DNA from: Myotis daubentonii
Lineage: Eukaryota; Chordata; Mammalia; Chiroptera; Vespertilionidae
Length of the DNA: 64,000 nt
Direction of reading: 5' to 3'
NCBI RefSeq assembly: GCF_963259705.1
Contig: NC_081847.1
Span: 68,097,754 to 68,161,753 of the forward strand
In this document: positions 31,105 to 42,214 of the stretch, piece by piece
How the letters are laid out: every line of letters starts with the position of its first letter
How positions within the stretch are numbered: position 1 is the first letter of the stretch
The notes under the pieces: model-generated
Database searches by the model: none
Seen by the model: only the letters and a program-made list of their open reading frames with translations
What the model was told of the DNA's origin: nothing
Program-made: the position numbers and the translations under genes

Positions 31105-32185
31105 TATCGTTCATGGTCCAGAAGTCCACAGTACCATGGGTTTCAAACTGGGGTCCTCAGGCCAGCAGCTCAGACCCCATGAGTAGGTTTCAACAGGCCT
31201 GTACAGAGTTTTAAAAATTTTTATTTGCCAACATTGAAAAATTTGAAATTAATATAAAAATAAATTTCATATAAAAGTCTACATTTCTATCTTCTTAAAT
31301 AACCTAAAGATTTATCCACATCAAGCCTGCATGCCTATAGGTAAACACATGGCTGGAGCAGAATTGTCCTTTTTAGATAAGACTTGTAGTCTTCAGTCTG
31401 CCACAGTCCCCAAACTTCACTATTATCCCTGATATTGAAACCAAATGTTGATTGCCTTTTATCATTGTGCTTGTCCTGCTATTTTTTTTTTTTTAAAGAG
31501 GACAATGGGCAAGGGTCCTTCTAACCCTTCTTTCTATCAAATGGAAAACTGAAAGCTAGACCAAGAGAGACAACATGTCATAGAAAACGTAGGTGGTGGC
31601 AGGTTTCTCTTTGGAAAAAAAGATGTTTAATTAAGCAAAAATGTGTTTAACAAGCAAAAATGAACTTTTCTTTTAAAAGGATATGACTTTCATTGCCATT
31701 TAGAAGAATGCCCATCTGGTTCCCATAGCCCTTTACCTGCCTGGCCCTGGTGGGCAGTTGAGTTTGAGATGCTCCAGTGCGGGGTGGTCCTTCTTTTCTC
31801 TGAGATGGGTGGAGGGGGAGGAGGTGGTTTTCCCTTAGAAAGGGTGATTTGTTACCCCAAATTCCACTTCCCGTAGCCTGTGGGCAATCACTGACTTTTA
31901 TTTTCCCATCACCAGCTATAGAACTGGAGATTCCCACGTTCGCCTGTCGTATTTCCTGAATCTTGTCCTGTTCTTATTTATGCTCCTTTGGGAGACCCTG
32001 GGGTGCAGACCCCAGAGAGGAAGCAGTGGGTTCCTACAGTGGTGCGAGACGGCCCCCAGTTTGTTCTGGGGCCCCTTTTGGACTACAGGCCCCTGAGACC
32101 ATCAGTCAGGTCTAGTGTCTTCCTGTGCTTGTGCAGCCCAGCGGAGAGCTCTCCCTGCCTTCTTTCTCTCAAATAGGGAAGGTTT
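31104..32185. other. Intron 1, possible old DNA transposon remnant then unassigned
   Basis: GGTTTCAAACTGGGGTCCTCAGG and CAACAGGCCTGTACAGAGTTTTAAAAATTTTTATTTGCC (31138-31230) look like a degraded hAT remnant. From 31330 on, nothing is recognised apart from a T run at 31482-31494. Confidence 0.35.
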
Positions 32186-32186
32186 T

Positions 32187-32187
32187 A

Positions 32188-32228
<41 letters not shown>

Positions 32229-32229
32229 C
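32187..32229. repeat. (CAA)n microsatellite
   Basis: About thirteen to fourteen CAA units. Confidence 0.97.
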
Positions 32230-32267
32230 TAATAGCCCTGTTGTTGCTGATGAGATTAGCAAGAGCT

Positions 32268-32420
32268 GGTTGTCAGGAGTCTTTGGTTGCAGGTGACAGG
32301 AAACCCAGCCCAAACTGCCTTAGCAAAAAACGGGAATTGCTTGGTTTGTGATAAGGAAGGGTCTGGTCTGTTGTCCTGGCGTGGGCTCTGATTGGCTGCT
32401 TTAGGTCATGCTTCCATCCC
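32268..32420. repeat. Ancient repeat (same family as 10420, 38670, 59930)
   Basis: TTTGGTTGCAGGTGACAGGAAACCCAGCCCAAACTGCCTTAGCAAAAAACGGGAATTGCTTGG. I recognise this as a common mammalian repeat but cannot name the subfamily. Confidence 0.5.
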
Positions 32421-32734
32421 TGAACTAGTCACTGAGACCCTACCTGGCCAGGCCTGGGGGAGGGGCCCACTGGGCCATATGGCAGTGGTTTCTGGAAGGA
32501 AGATGCCAGGGTGCTGGGACTGGAAGACGGATGGGGAGCCAAGTGGGAGCACCTCTTCTCTGCCCCGGCGCCTTCCTCCCAGACTGGGAGCCTTCGTCTT
32601 CGCTCACGTCTTGGGCCACCTGGCCCCCTGCGGTGCTTCATAGCTTTTCCAGTTCCTACCTTAAAGCTTTGCTTGTATCCTGCCTTCTCAGACGGCCGTG
32701 CCTGACAATTTCAGCTCTTTCCATAAATCTAATA

Positions 32735-32905
32735 ATAACACCAGTGTCCACATGTGTGAGGTTCTGTGCTCAGTGGATGTCCCAAGCAATGTCGCCTCCC
32801 AGGAACCGGATGGGGCAGGTATTTCTATGTTGCCTATTTTATAGATGCGGAAACAGAGGCTCAGAAAGGTCCAGTAACCTGCCCAGGGTCACACAGCATC
32901 CTTCT
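32735..32905 (-). repeat. MIR SINE
   Basis: CATGTGTGAGGTTCTGTGCTC, then TATAGATGCGGAAACAGAGGCTCAGAAAGGTCC. Confidence 0.88.
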
Positions 32906-32959
32906 CTCTTATTGAAGACTTCACTGTGTTGTGTGCGTTTTGTTTTCTTTCATGCCATG

Positions 32960-33040
32960 CAGCCTGGGTTTGAATCTGGGCTCTGCTCCTTCTAGATGTG
33001 TCACCTCAGGAAAATGACTTAACCTCTGTATCTGTGGGAA
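32960..33040 (+). repeat. MIR SINE fragment
   Basis: GCCTGGGTTTGAATCTGGGCTCTGCTCC and ATGACTTAACCTCTG. Confidence 0.8.
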
Positions 33041-33044
33041 GAGC

Positions 33045-33365
33045 ACTCTAGGCACAGGGAACAGCAAGTGCAGAGGCCCCCAGGCAGGAGCGTGTTTCAG
33101 GAATCAAGGAGGCCAGAGTGGCTGGAGCAGGGGAGTGAATCAGAGGTGAAGTCAGGGAGGTAACAGTAGGAGTCGGGAGCCTGGTGGAAAGATTGTGCAG
33201 GGCCTGTGGGCCATCATGAGGGCTTTGCATTTTATTCTGAGTGAGATGGGAGCCTTTGGAGCTTTTGAGCATCTGACTTAGTTTTTGCAGGATCCTTTTG
33301 GCTGCCAGTGGAGAATGGATTGTAGGGGGCCAGGGTGGAGATAGAGGGAGGAGGCTGCCTTGGTG
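33045..33365. repeat. Ancient ~1 kb repeat family, partial copy
   Basis: GGGAACAGCAAGTGCAGAGGCCCC, GAGGCCAGAGTGGCTGGAGCAGGGGAG, TGCAGGGCCTGTGGGCCATCATGAGG and TTTTATTCTGAGTGAGATGGGAGCC. It is the best-preserved copy of this family in the window. Confidence 0.6.
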
Positions 33366-33429
33366 GAACAACATGACAGCTGGGATCTGGGGTGTGGTGC
33401 AGGTGGTTAGAAGTTCGTTAATTGCTCCA

Positions 33430-33650
33430 CCTTAGTGCTCCTGTGTTATTTACTAGCTATGTGGCCTTGCGTCTTGGCTTGATCCTATTGAGCCCTCAGT
33501 TTTCTCATCTGTAAAATGGGGTTAAGGATGTTACCTCTCTTATTTATCTTCATATTTTTCTGTGTGAGTTGCATGAGGTGATAAATGCAGCATACTTCCT
33601 GGAGTGCCTGGCACATTGTAAGCGCTCAGCAAATATTTGTGGAATGAACC
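33430..33650 (+). repeat. MIR SINE
   Basis: CTCAGTTTTCTCATCTGTAAAATGGGG and GAGTGCCTGGCACATTGTAAGCGCTCAGC. Confidence 0.93.
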
Positions 33651-33969
33651 AGTGAGTGAACGGCAGGGAGTTTGGTGCTGCTCCAACTTTTCCCAAGGCA
33701 TCCACCCCTGCGGTCAGGCCTAGAGCGGGAAGCATCCTGTTTCCCCCCTCTCCCCTTGGCCTCCCCATACATGGAGATTTGAGTGAACAGAACCCAGAAT
33801 GTTCTGGCAACAGTCGCTCCCTCTTTCCTAGTGACAAAGGCATCTTTGTTGGGCCTAGTTGTGAAATCCATTTCAGAAGTGAGGATGGTGCAGGCTCAGG
33901 AGTCAGCTTGTGAGGATGGGGAGGGGCTTGGGAGGAAGACTTCTCAGGGTTGCATAGATGGACAGCCTG

Positions 33970-33990
33970 CCCCCCCCCCCCCCCCCCCCG
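33970..33990. repeat. Poly-C tract
   Basis: About 20 C bases before a single G. Confidence 0.9.
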
Positions 33991-34129
33991 CCCAACCCTC
34001 TATCTTCATCTGGATGCTCTTGAATTGGTTCTGTGGAATGAGAATGTGGAGCCACACTTCTCCTGAGTAGCCACGTCCGTCAACATTACCTTCCATAGCA
34101 TTACTCTCTCTCTCTCACAGAAAGTGATA

Positions 34130-34800
34130 ACACCCAGTGCTGGCATAGCTGCTGGGAAACAGGCAGTTTATATGATGCTGGTGGGAGTGTTGATGACTGC
34201 TGTCTTTTGGGAAAAATAGTCTGGCAATTTAAAAATAAAAAAACACAATATCCTTTGGTTCAGTTTCTTTGGGAATCTCTTCTACAGAACCAAGAAAAAA
34301 GTATGTAAAGATGTAAGTTACAGAGATGTTTATTCCAGCTTGGTTTATAATAGCCAAAAAAGAAAGAAAGAAAGAAAGAAAAGGAAACCACATGGGTATT
34401 GAAGTCATTAACAGAGAAAAGTCTAAGATTGTTGTTCATTCATGTATTGGGATATCAGGCATCTGTTTAAAGGAATGAGGTTGATGTCACCTCTTGACAT
34501 GAAAGGCTGCATGTGTGTGCTACACTGTTAAACAAGAAAGGTTAGGTTACAAGTGAGATATAGGGTTGATCCCAATTTTGTAGAAAAATAACAACAAAAA
34601 GACTTTCTTGGTAGATATTAATGTTGAGAAAGGCACTGTATGATACACATCAGGATATTAATTTAACATTGGTGGCCTTGGGCTGAGAATGGGGAGGGGA
34701 ATAGAGAAATATAATTATCTTCATGTTTTTCTGCATTGCTTCGTTTATTATAATTAACATTATATTTTAAGTTAAGATGAACTTTAAATAAAAGACTTAC
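34130..34800 (+). repeat. Old L1 3' region, long fragment
   Basis: GGTGGGAGTGTTGATGACTGC, GGCAATTTAAAAATAAA, CAGAGATGTTTATTCCAGCTTGGTTTATAATAGCC and the later ...TTTAAATAAAAGACTTA correspond to L1 ORF2 end, 3'UTR and tail. A short (AAAG)n lies at 34361-34381. Confidence 0.8.
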
Positions 34801-35072
34801 TGGCTTCTCACCCACTTTGTGGCAGACCTGTATATAATATTGGGTCCCATAAACCCTCCCATAGTCCTTTGAGAATCAAGATAGTGGGTGGTTGAGCAAG
34901 ATTCTGAAACCAGGCCTCCTTAATTTAAATCTTGGGCCCAGATTTGACAAAGGGACAAAGACCTTTGCCCTCATGGAGCTGATGTCCTGGTTGGCATAGA
35001 ACTGTGCCTAGAGCAGTTCATTTGAGGGCAATTTTGGGCCCCAGGCGACTTTGGCAATGTCCATAGACATTT

Positions 35073-35286
35073 TAAAAAATGTTTTTATTGATTTTAGAGA
35101 GGGAGGAAGGTGAGAAGGATAGAGAGATAGAAACATCAATGATGAGAATCATTGATTGGCTGCCTCCTGCACACTCTCTACTGGGGATCAAGACTGCAAT
35201 CTGGGCATGTGCCCTGACTGGAAATCGAACTGGTGACCTCTTGGTTCATAGGTCAACGCTCTACCACTGAGCCACTGTGGCTGGGC
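35073..35286 (-). mobile_element. VES SINE (inner left copy)
   Basis: Standard head and tail. Flanked by AGACATTT at 35065-35072 and 35287-35294. Confidence 0.93.
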
Positions 35287-35294
35287 AGACATTT

Positions 35295-35364
35295 CTTTTT
35301 TTAAATCTTCACCTGAGGCTATATTTTTACTGATTTTAGAGAGGAAGGGAGGGAGGGAGGGAGG

Positions 35365-35397
<33 letters not shown>

Positions 35398-35567
35398 TAG
35401 AGAGAAAGAGAAACATCAATGTGAGAGACATCATTTGGTTGCCTCCCATACACGCCCTGACTGGGGATCAAGCCCGTAACCTAGGTATGTGCCCTGACTG
35501 GGAATTGAACCATAACCTTTTGGTGTACAGGATGACGCTCCAACGAACTGAGCTGCTCAGTCAGGGC
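35295..35567 (-). mobile_element. VES-related SINE (older, with expanded purine tract)
   Basis: A variant whose tail begins TCTTCACCTGAGGCTATATTTTTACTG, the same extension seen at 42230, with expanded (GGGA)n and (GA)n in the tail region (35344-35400). A third AGACATTT follows at 35575-35582. Confidence 0.85.
35345..35400. repeat. (GGGA)n/(GA)n purine tract inside a SINE
   Basis: Expansion of the ordinary GAGGAAGGGAG region of the VES element. Confidence 0.9.
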
Positions 35568-35709
35568 TATCTGCAGACATTTTTGGCTGTAACTAGGGAG
35601 GAAGGATGCTACTGGCATCCAGTGGGTAGAAGCCAGGGATGTTGCTAAATATCTTGCAGTGCCTAGGACAGCCCTACAATAACAATCTGGTTGAAAGCCC
35701 TGGGCTAGG

Positions 35710-36510
35710 TCAATGTCTGCACATACATAGTAAGAGCTCAACACATATTAGCTGCTATGACAATATGGTGACATATGTTCCTGTATTTACCACCCATCTT
35801 GCAGTCAAGGAAATTGAGTTTTGGAGAGGTGTTGAAACCAAGGTGGGAGCAGGATGCCCTATCTCTGGGGGAGCGAGGTGGAGGTCTGGGTTCCAGGCTG
35901 GGCGCTGGGGAGATTCAAGAGACCCAGTCCTGAGTTTGGTGCTGGTTGCCCCTCCTGGCTTCCCGCTTGGTGCCAGCGCTGTCATCTGCCAGTCACTATG
36001 ATGCCTCGGGCCAAGACACTTTCTCAGCCCCCTCCTCATGTGTGAGGTCTTTGTCACGTTGTCATGTCCTCTGTGCTGGCAGCCATGGAAGGTGGGTGGA
36101 GGGAGGTGTCTCTTTATTTCTGCTCATGCAAAGCTGTGTTTGGCAGCAGTGTGTCGCGTCAGCAGCCCGGGGCCTGGTTCAAGCAGCTCAGCCAGCTGAG
36201 TTGGCCTCCTGATCACCTCGAGTCAGCCGTGTCGCTCTCTGAGCCTCAGTTTCTCAGCTGGGTGACAGAGTGGAGCTGGGAGGTGGGGTGGGAGATGGTG
36301 GATGCTGAACTCCTTGATTTCTACAGCAAGCATTCTGGAAGAAGGCGCTGAATCATCCTTTCTCCTTGTCACTCCCCGCCCCCAGCCCTCCCCCCCCCCC
36401 CCACCAGCACATAGTCCGGGAGGCTGGTGGCAGTAGGAGCCAGGTAGCAGGGAGATGGGGACAATTTCTTCTCTCTCTCCATCATTTTATCATCATTCCA
36501 TGGTTGAGTT
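35710..36510. other. Intron 1, mostly unique, MIR-like stretch
   Basis: MIR-like wording occurs at about 36160-36280 (CTGAGCCTCAGTTTCTCAGCTGG). A C-run lies at 36388-36402. The rest is unassigned. Confidence 0.4.
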
Positions 36511-36529
36511 TGTCTTGTCCAATCACTTT

Positions 36530-37266
36530 TTTTTTTATTGCTTAAAGTATTACAAAGGGTATTACATATGTGTCCATTTTTTCCCCCCCGCCCTAGACAG
36601 TCCCCTAGCCTCCCCTAACCCCCAGTGTCTTATGTCCATTGGCCATGCTCATATGCATGCATACAAGTCCTTTGGTTGATCTCTTACCACCCTACCTCCT
36701 GCCCCCCAACTCTCCCCAGCCTTCCCGCTGCAGTTTGACAATCTGTTTGAGGCAGCTCTGCCTCTGTATCTATTATTGTTCAAAAGTTTATAATAGTCTC
36801 TATTATCCATGAATGAGTGAGATCATGTGGTATTTTTCCTTCATTGACTGGCTTATTTCACTTAGCATAATGCTCTCCAGTTCCATCCATGCCGATGCAA
36901 ATGGTAAGAGTTCCTTCCTTTTTAGAGCAGCATAGTATTCCATCGTGTAGATGTACCACAGTTTTCTAATCCATTCATCTACTGATGGGCACTTAGGCTG
37001 TTTCCAGATCTTAGCTATGGTGAATTGTGCTGCTATGAACATAGGGGTGCATATATCCTTTCTGATTGGTGTTTCTGGTTTCTTGGGATATATTCCTAGA
37101 AGTGGGATCACAGGGTCAAATGGGAGTTCCATTTTCAGTTTTTTGAGGAAACTCCATACTGTCTTCCATAGTGGCTGCACCAGTCTGCATTCCCACCAGC
37201 AGTGCACAAGTGTTCCTTTTTCTCCAGCACTTGTCGTTTGTTGATTTGTTGATGATAGCCAGTCTG
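36530..37266 (-). mobile_element. L1 retrotransposon, 5'-truncated
   Basis: Contains the 3'UTR (from the T-run at 36530), then the last part of ORF2. The target duplication TGTCTTGTCCAATCACTTT at 36511-36529 and 37267-37285 is perfect over 19 bp, so it is a recent insertion. Confidence 0.93.
36803..37262 (-). pseudogene. L1 ORF2p C-terminal remnant
   Basis: The frame encodes the end of the L1 endonuclease/reverse transcriptase polyprotein, after both catalytic domains: [52 protein letters not shown]. The 5' part of ORF2 is absent, so no enzymatic domain remains. Codons of the open frame beyond about 37262 come from the flank and are not L1. Confidence 0.9.
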
Positions 37267-37285
37267 TGTCTTGTCCAATCACTTT

Positions 37286-38454
37286 AAATGCTATCTCTTT
37301 TCTGACACTTCTCAAATGGCTGTTCCCTGTCCTGACCTCCAGGTGTCTATGTCCAGATGATGACTGGACATCTCTCCTTGGGTGTCTAGTGGGCATTGCA
37401 GACTCCCTGTCTTCTCCAGCTTTCCCCTCTCTTGCCCCTGCCTTCCATCTGATTAACAGCCCCTCTATCCTTCCACTTGCTTGGGCACATCCTTAAAGCC
37501 ATCTCGATTCTATCCCTTCCCCTTATATCCTACATCCAAACTATCAGGAAATCCAGTTGTCTCTGCCTTCCACAAGGACCCAGAATCTGGCCATTCCTCA
37601 CTCCTCCACAGCTGCCACCATCAACTTCTGCTGGGACTGTTGCAGTCACCTCCCTCCCAGTCCCTTGCTTCTACCCTTACCCCTGACAGGTGGTTCTATA
37701 CATACATCCTGTGTAAGTCAGATTGTTTTACTCCTCTGCATAAAGCCCTCCCATGGGGCTTTCACATTCAGTGTAAATGCCACGGCCCTGAGGATGACCT
37801 CAAAGGCCCTTCATACCTGGTCTTCCCACTTTCTGTGTCCACCTCTCTGACCACATCTCCAAGCAGACTTGATAGATTCCTGCCTCTGGGCCTTTGCACA
37901 TGCTGTCCGCTTGGTCTGGGACACTCCCCAGGCATCCATGTGGTTTTTTAACCCTTCAGGTCTCTGCTCACTGGTAGATACCTTACTTCCACAGTGCAGC
38001 CTTCCCTGACCTCCCCATCTAACGATTGCACCTTCTCCCCATGCTTCCTCTCCTTCTTCGCCATTGCACTTATATTTTACTTGTTTGATTATTGTCTACT
38101 CTCCATGCCCTAAAATTTAAGCCCTTGGAGGGCAGGGATTTAAAATTTTTTTTTTTTATTATTGATTTCAGAGAGGAAGATGAGAGAGAGCTAGAAACAT
38201 CAATGCTGAGAGAGAATCATTGATTGGGTGCCTCCTACATGCCTCACACTGGTGATTGAGCCCATAACCCAGGCATGTGCCCTGACCGGGAATTGAACTA
38301 TGACTTTTCTGGTTCATAGGTCAACACTCAACCATTGAGCCACACTGGCTGGGCAGAGGGCAGAGATTTTTATTTCTCCTGTTCCCTGCTGTTTCCAGAA
38401 CAGTACCTATAGAAAGCCCACAGAGGCTGCTTAGTAAATATTTGTAGAGTGAAG
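37286..38454 (+). repeat. L2 LINE 3' region, split by a VES SINE
   Basis: CAGAATCTGGCCATTCCTCACTCC, CTGCATAAAGCCCTCCCATGG, GGCCTTTGCACATGCTGTCCGC, TTTAAGCCCTTGGAGGGCAGGG and, after the SINE, TAGTAAATATTTGTAGAGTGAA. It is among the longest L2 copies here, about 950 bp without the SINE. Confidence 0.88.
38143..38354 (-). mobile_element. VES SINE
   Basis: Head GCCCAGCCAGTGTGGCTCAATG on the minus strand. The target duplication is GAGGGCAGGGATTT / GAGGGCAGAGATTT. Confidence 0.93.
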
Positions 38455-38669
38455 TAAGGAAGAGCCATCCACTCACTGTCACTTACCTCCTGAGATAATA
38501 TTATATATCAGACATTCTAGGCATCAAGGACAGAGTTAAATCAAACACTAGGTACGTCCTCAAGGAACTTCAGTCGTGGGGAGAGAATAGACACACCAGT
38601 AATAATGGCACTGAAGGGTGGGAGATGCTTTAATAGATATTTACTCAGGACTCCTTAGGTTGTACCAGT

Positions 38670-38900
38670 GCATGATAGAAACCTCAAACTGAAAGGGTCT
38701 CAAGCAAACAACAGCACCACCAACAAAAAACTTTTATGGGCTCACTTGATTCAGGAGTAAAGGCGTAAGGCATAGCTGGATTCCTGCACTCCTGGCCTGA
38801 CCCTCAGTGCCTATCCAGAGCTCTGATGGGTCAGGCCAGGGTCACATGTCTGTTACCGTAGACGGAGGTGAGGCCTGCCCCTCCACAACACATGCGCCAA
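38670..38900. repeat. Ancient repeat (family of 10420, 32268, 59930)
   Basis: AAACCTCAAACTGAAAGGGTCTCAAGCAAACAACAGC and TTTTATGGGCTCACTTGATTCAGGAGTAAAGGC keep the order of that family. Confidence 0.45.
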
Positions 38901-39390
38901 GAGCAGGACTAGGGCTTGACTTTCAGGAGGTCACATTTTGGGAGCTGCAGGAAGGGAGGCTTTCCCATGGACCCTAGGTGGTTACTGGAATGTGTGACCC
39001 TGTCTGTTGCTGGTGGTTAGGGGTTTCCTGGTGACAGGAGGCCCCTGCCTCCCCTCCACACCCCCCCTTTACCCCCTCGCCCCTCACTTTATGAGTATTC
39101 CTGGCTCTCCTCCTCTCCACCATCCTTCCTCCTCTGTATCACAAAGGGGCTCCAGATGGCGCGGCTCTCGGGGAGTCTGCCACGCAAATCTGTCAGGTTC
39201 ATATCCCCCTCCCCACCCCCGCCTTCTGCATATGCTGGCTCTGGGCTTCTCAGATCCTATTTCAGGCCTGAGGGAGGGAGGATGCTCAGGGTCTAGATGG
39301 GCCCCTGTGATGCTGGGAAGTCCTGTTTTATATGAGTGGCCTCAGAGGCCTGCCCTGTCTATACCTTTCTAGCCCTCTAGCAACGCCCTG
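38901..39390. other. Intron 1 unique sequence
   Basis: C-rich, no repeat or exon recognised. Confidence 0.4.
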
Positions 39391-39605
39391 AACCAAACAG
39401 GCCTGCTATTGCCCACTCTTCCTGGGATCTAAACCAGGCTCTCTCAAATGTTACTGTACATACGAACCACCTGGGATCTAATGAAAACGCAGATACTGGA
39501 TCAGCAGGTCTGGGATGGAGCCTGAGATGCTGCATGTCTAACCCGCTCCCTGGAGATGAGAGGCCCGTGCTGCTGGTCGGGGGCCGCTCTGAGTGGCCAG
39601 AGTCT
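39391..39605. repeat. Local duplication copy 1, with an ancient hAT-type MITE
   Basis: Positions 39391-39519 are duplicated at 41596-41726. Much of the segment (CTGTACATACGAACCACCTGGGATC, GGATCAGCAGGTCTGGGATGGAGCC, GATGAGAGGCCCGTGCTGCTGG) is a MER20-like hAT MITE. The preceding 50 bp (AACCAAACAGGCCTGCTATT...) are not part of that element as I recall it, yet they are duplicated too. Confidence 0.8.
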
Positions 39606-39659
39606 ATAGTATCAGGAAAGGCTTCCTTGGCTCACCTCCTCCCACCTCCCCATTACAAG

Positions 39660-40165
39660 CTCTCAGAACTGCCTGCCTTCTCTTAGAGCCCTTGTCACCA
39701 AGGGATGTCCACACCATGTGAGACACACTTTATGCTCCAGGAATCTTGTTTTCTGCCGTCTTCTTACTGTCAACAAATCAATGAAGGACCTATGAATCAA
39801 TGAATGCCAGGCACTGGGGAAGCGGCAGTGAACAGACAGAATCCTTGCTCTCTTAGGTCTGACATTTGAGTGGAGGGAGATGGTCAATAAGCAAATAAAA
39901 CCCTGCAGGTGACAGGTTCTATGAATGTCCTAATACAGGGATCTGAATTACAAGTACAGGAACTTGCCTGAAGACTACCCAGTCAGCAAATGGCAAATTT
40001 TAACCTAAGACATTTTTGGAAATCCCATAATAATTTGCATCCAAACCAGTTTGGTGACCTGTCATGTATGTTAAAGGCATGGATCTCATACAGGTCAGTG
40101 TTCAGAGTTCACCGTGTTTCTTGGAGTCCTGTCCTAAGAGCCTCGGGACACGGAGAGCCAGGCTG
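39660..40165. other. Intron 1, ancient repeat-like then unassigned
   Basis: AATGCCAGGCACTGGGGAAGCGGCAGTGAACAGACAG and GGTCAATAAGCAAATAAA read like the ancient ~1 kb repeat family. No gene feature is visible. Confidence 0.35.
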
Positions 40166-40169
40166 TGTT

Positions 40170-40380
40170 TGTCCTCTGAGAGACTGTGCGCCTGTACTCG
40201 GTGCTGAGCATGGGCAGGCTCTGCTGGCTCCCTGTGCCTCGGTTTCCTCATCTGTGTAGTGGGGAGAGGATGAAGAGAGCAGAGGAATGTGCTTTGGGGG
40301 TTTGCCTGCAGGCTGGCACGTGTCAGTGCTCAGTGGCTGTTGGCTGCTCTCACTGGTACCATTATTGTTCTCTTCATACT
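40170..40380 (+). repeat. MIR SINE, diverged
   Basis: CTGTGCCTCGGTTTCCTCATCTGTGTAGTGGGG and CACGTGTCAGTGCTCAGTGGC. Confidence 0.8.
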
Positions 40381-40559
40381 TATTGACGGGGAGAGTGGTA
40401 AATAGAGTGAGCATCTTGCCCTGGTTTGCTTAGGACTCTCCTGATTTTACAATTAAAAGTCCTGTATCCCAGGAGACCTTTCAGTCTTAGGTAAACCGGA
40501 ACAGTTGATCACTTTCCTGGAAAAATGCTTGTACATTAGTGTAGGCCCTGGCATTAGCT

Positions 40560-40745
40560 AAGCCGAGATTTGAATCTAGCTCTCCCACTTCCTGCTGTGT
40601 GACCTTGAGCAGCTTACTTAGGCTCTCTGTGCCTTAGTTTCCCCACCCCTGCAAAATGGGGAGTGGTGGTGGTACCTACCTCAGAGGGTTTTGTGAGGTT
40701 TAAATGAGATGATGAGTATAAAGGGTTTGATGAAAGAGTAATATG
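40560..40745 (+). repeat. MIR SINE
   Basis: GAGATTTGAATCTAGCTCTCCCACTTCCTGC, GTGCCTTAGTTTCCCC and GGTTTTGTGAGGTTTAAATGAGATGATG. Confidence 0.92.
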
Positions 40746-41595
40746 TATATTGTCCGGACTGGAGAGAAGTGGAGACCATTTTAAGGCCTGGTCTGGGGCC
40801 TGGAAGGCCCTCCCCTCCCCCAGAGCTGGCTTTGGAGTCAGGCTGGTTCCATCCTCCACTACATCAAAGCTCCCTCTGTCCCCCTTTATGGCAGGGTCTG
40901 GGGGCCCCCTGAGCCAGGGGCAGATTAGAGCAAGATCCTATCTGTGTGGTTGGAGGTGCCCAGCAGGACAGAGGCTGTGGGACCTGGTTCCAGCAGCCCC
41001 TGCCCCACCCGCACAGCCCAGAATACTGACGGATGCTGTCTTGGATTTTGGTTCATCTGGCCCCTTGATGGTTCCCTTGCATGAGGACAGAAGCCTGTGC
41101 ACCAATGGGGCCTGGAAAGCTGGTCCACCTCTCTGTGCCTCATTTTCCTCCTCTCTGAATGGGACTGCTCATGCACCAGAGCCCCTCCCGTCTTGGGCTG
41201 TATTAACAAAATGCATGTAGGACAAAACTGGGTCCCCAGAGGGTGGCATTGGAAATGTGTTACTTGGAAGCAGCTAACACTTTGAGCACACCAAGACTCC
41301 AGGGCAGTGCGACCATGCTGCTCAAGGAAGGGCTACAGGCTTACCGAAGTCGCTCCTATGGTACAGACAGTGTGCTCAGGTGGACCGGCTTCAGAGGGGT
41401 GTGCCAGCGTCTTTCTCTTTCAGTCCTGTGTGTGTGTCCTCATGGGGGACATCTCACTCGGTGATTGTGAGGGGCCTCCGTGCAGGAAGCGCCTGCCACC
41501 CTCCACCCAGCATGCAGGGGAGTCTTGAGAGTTAAATGGAAGAAAATATGTGGCACTGAAGAAATGGTAGCTGCTGTGTCTTTTAAATTGAAATT
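40746..41595. other. Intron 1, unassigned; MIR-like at 41110-41165
   Basis: CCACCTCTCTGTGCCTCATTTTCCTCC is MIR-like. Otherwise the sequence is GC-rich and unassigned. Confidence 0.4.
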
Positions 41596-41726
41596 AACCA
41601 AACAGGCCTGCTATCACCCACTCTTCCTGGGATCTAAACCAGGCTCTCTCAAATTTTACTGTACATACGAACCACCTGGGGACCTGATGAAAACGCAGAT
41701 ACTGGATCAGCAGGTCTGGGGTGGGG
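41596..41726. repeat. Local duplication copy 2
   Basis: About 94% identical by eye to 39391-39519 in the same orientation, 2.2 kb away. The differences are a few substitutions near CCTGCTATCACCC and CTGGGGACCTGATG. Confidence 0.85.
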
Positions 41727-42034
41727 CTATTTATTTACATGAATAGGGCCTTGCACAGATCTGAAGAGATTCCAATTTAATCTTAGCTGGAGGACCAGAT
41801 ACAATCTAATTTAGTCAGATGATAGATAATTACTGCAGGAGAAGAATTTTACTGAGCACCTACTATGTACCAAAACCCTGCAGACATTTGCTCTGCTCCA
41901 GGCTTGCCCCAGGGCCTGACAGCATTGACATGTGAGCTTGGGCCTACCCAGAATCTGCTTTGATCTGCTTTTTAAATCTGCTTGTGCAGCTGATTCGCAA
42001 GCACACTGCAGTTTGAGAAATGTCAGTTTGGTGT

Positions 42035-42198
42035 TATTCACTCCTTTAACAACCACCCTGTGAGGTAGGGCGCCTGAAAAAAAGAGGAAACTGAGGCATG
42101 GAGAGGTTCAGTAATCTGCCCAGGCTCATGCAGCTTGCAGGGTTTATGAGTCTAGGTCCAAGAGGCAGAGGCAGGATTCGAACCCAGGCAGCCCAATG
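42035..42198 (-). repeat. MIR SINE
   Basis: AAAGAGGAAACTGAGGCATGGAGAGGTTCAG and CAGGATTCGAACCCAGGCAGCCC. The VES SINE below landed at its end. Confidence 0.88.
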
Positions 42199-42214
42199 CC
42201 AGAGCCCTGCTCTT

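Larger units (their letters stand above)
35014..35702 (+). repeat. MER5A carrying two VES SINEs
   Basis: GGGCAATTTTGGGCCCCAGGCGACTTTGGCAATGTCC before the SINEs and GATGCTACTGGCATCCAGTGGG, CTAGGACAGCCCTACAATAACAATCTGG after them are two parts of one MER5A. Confidence 0.85.
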
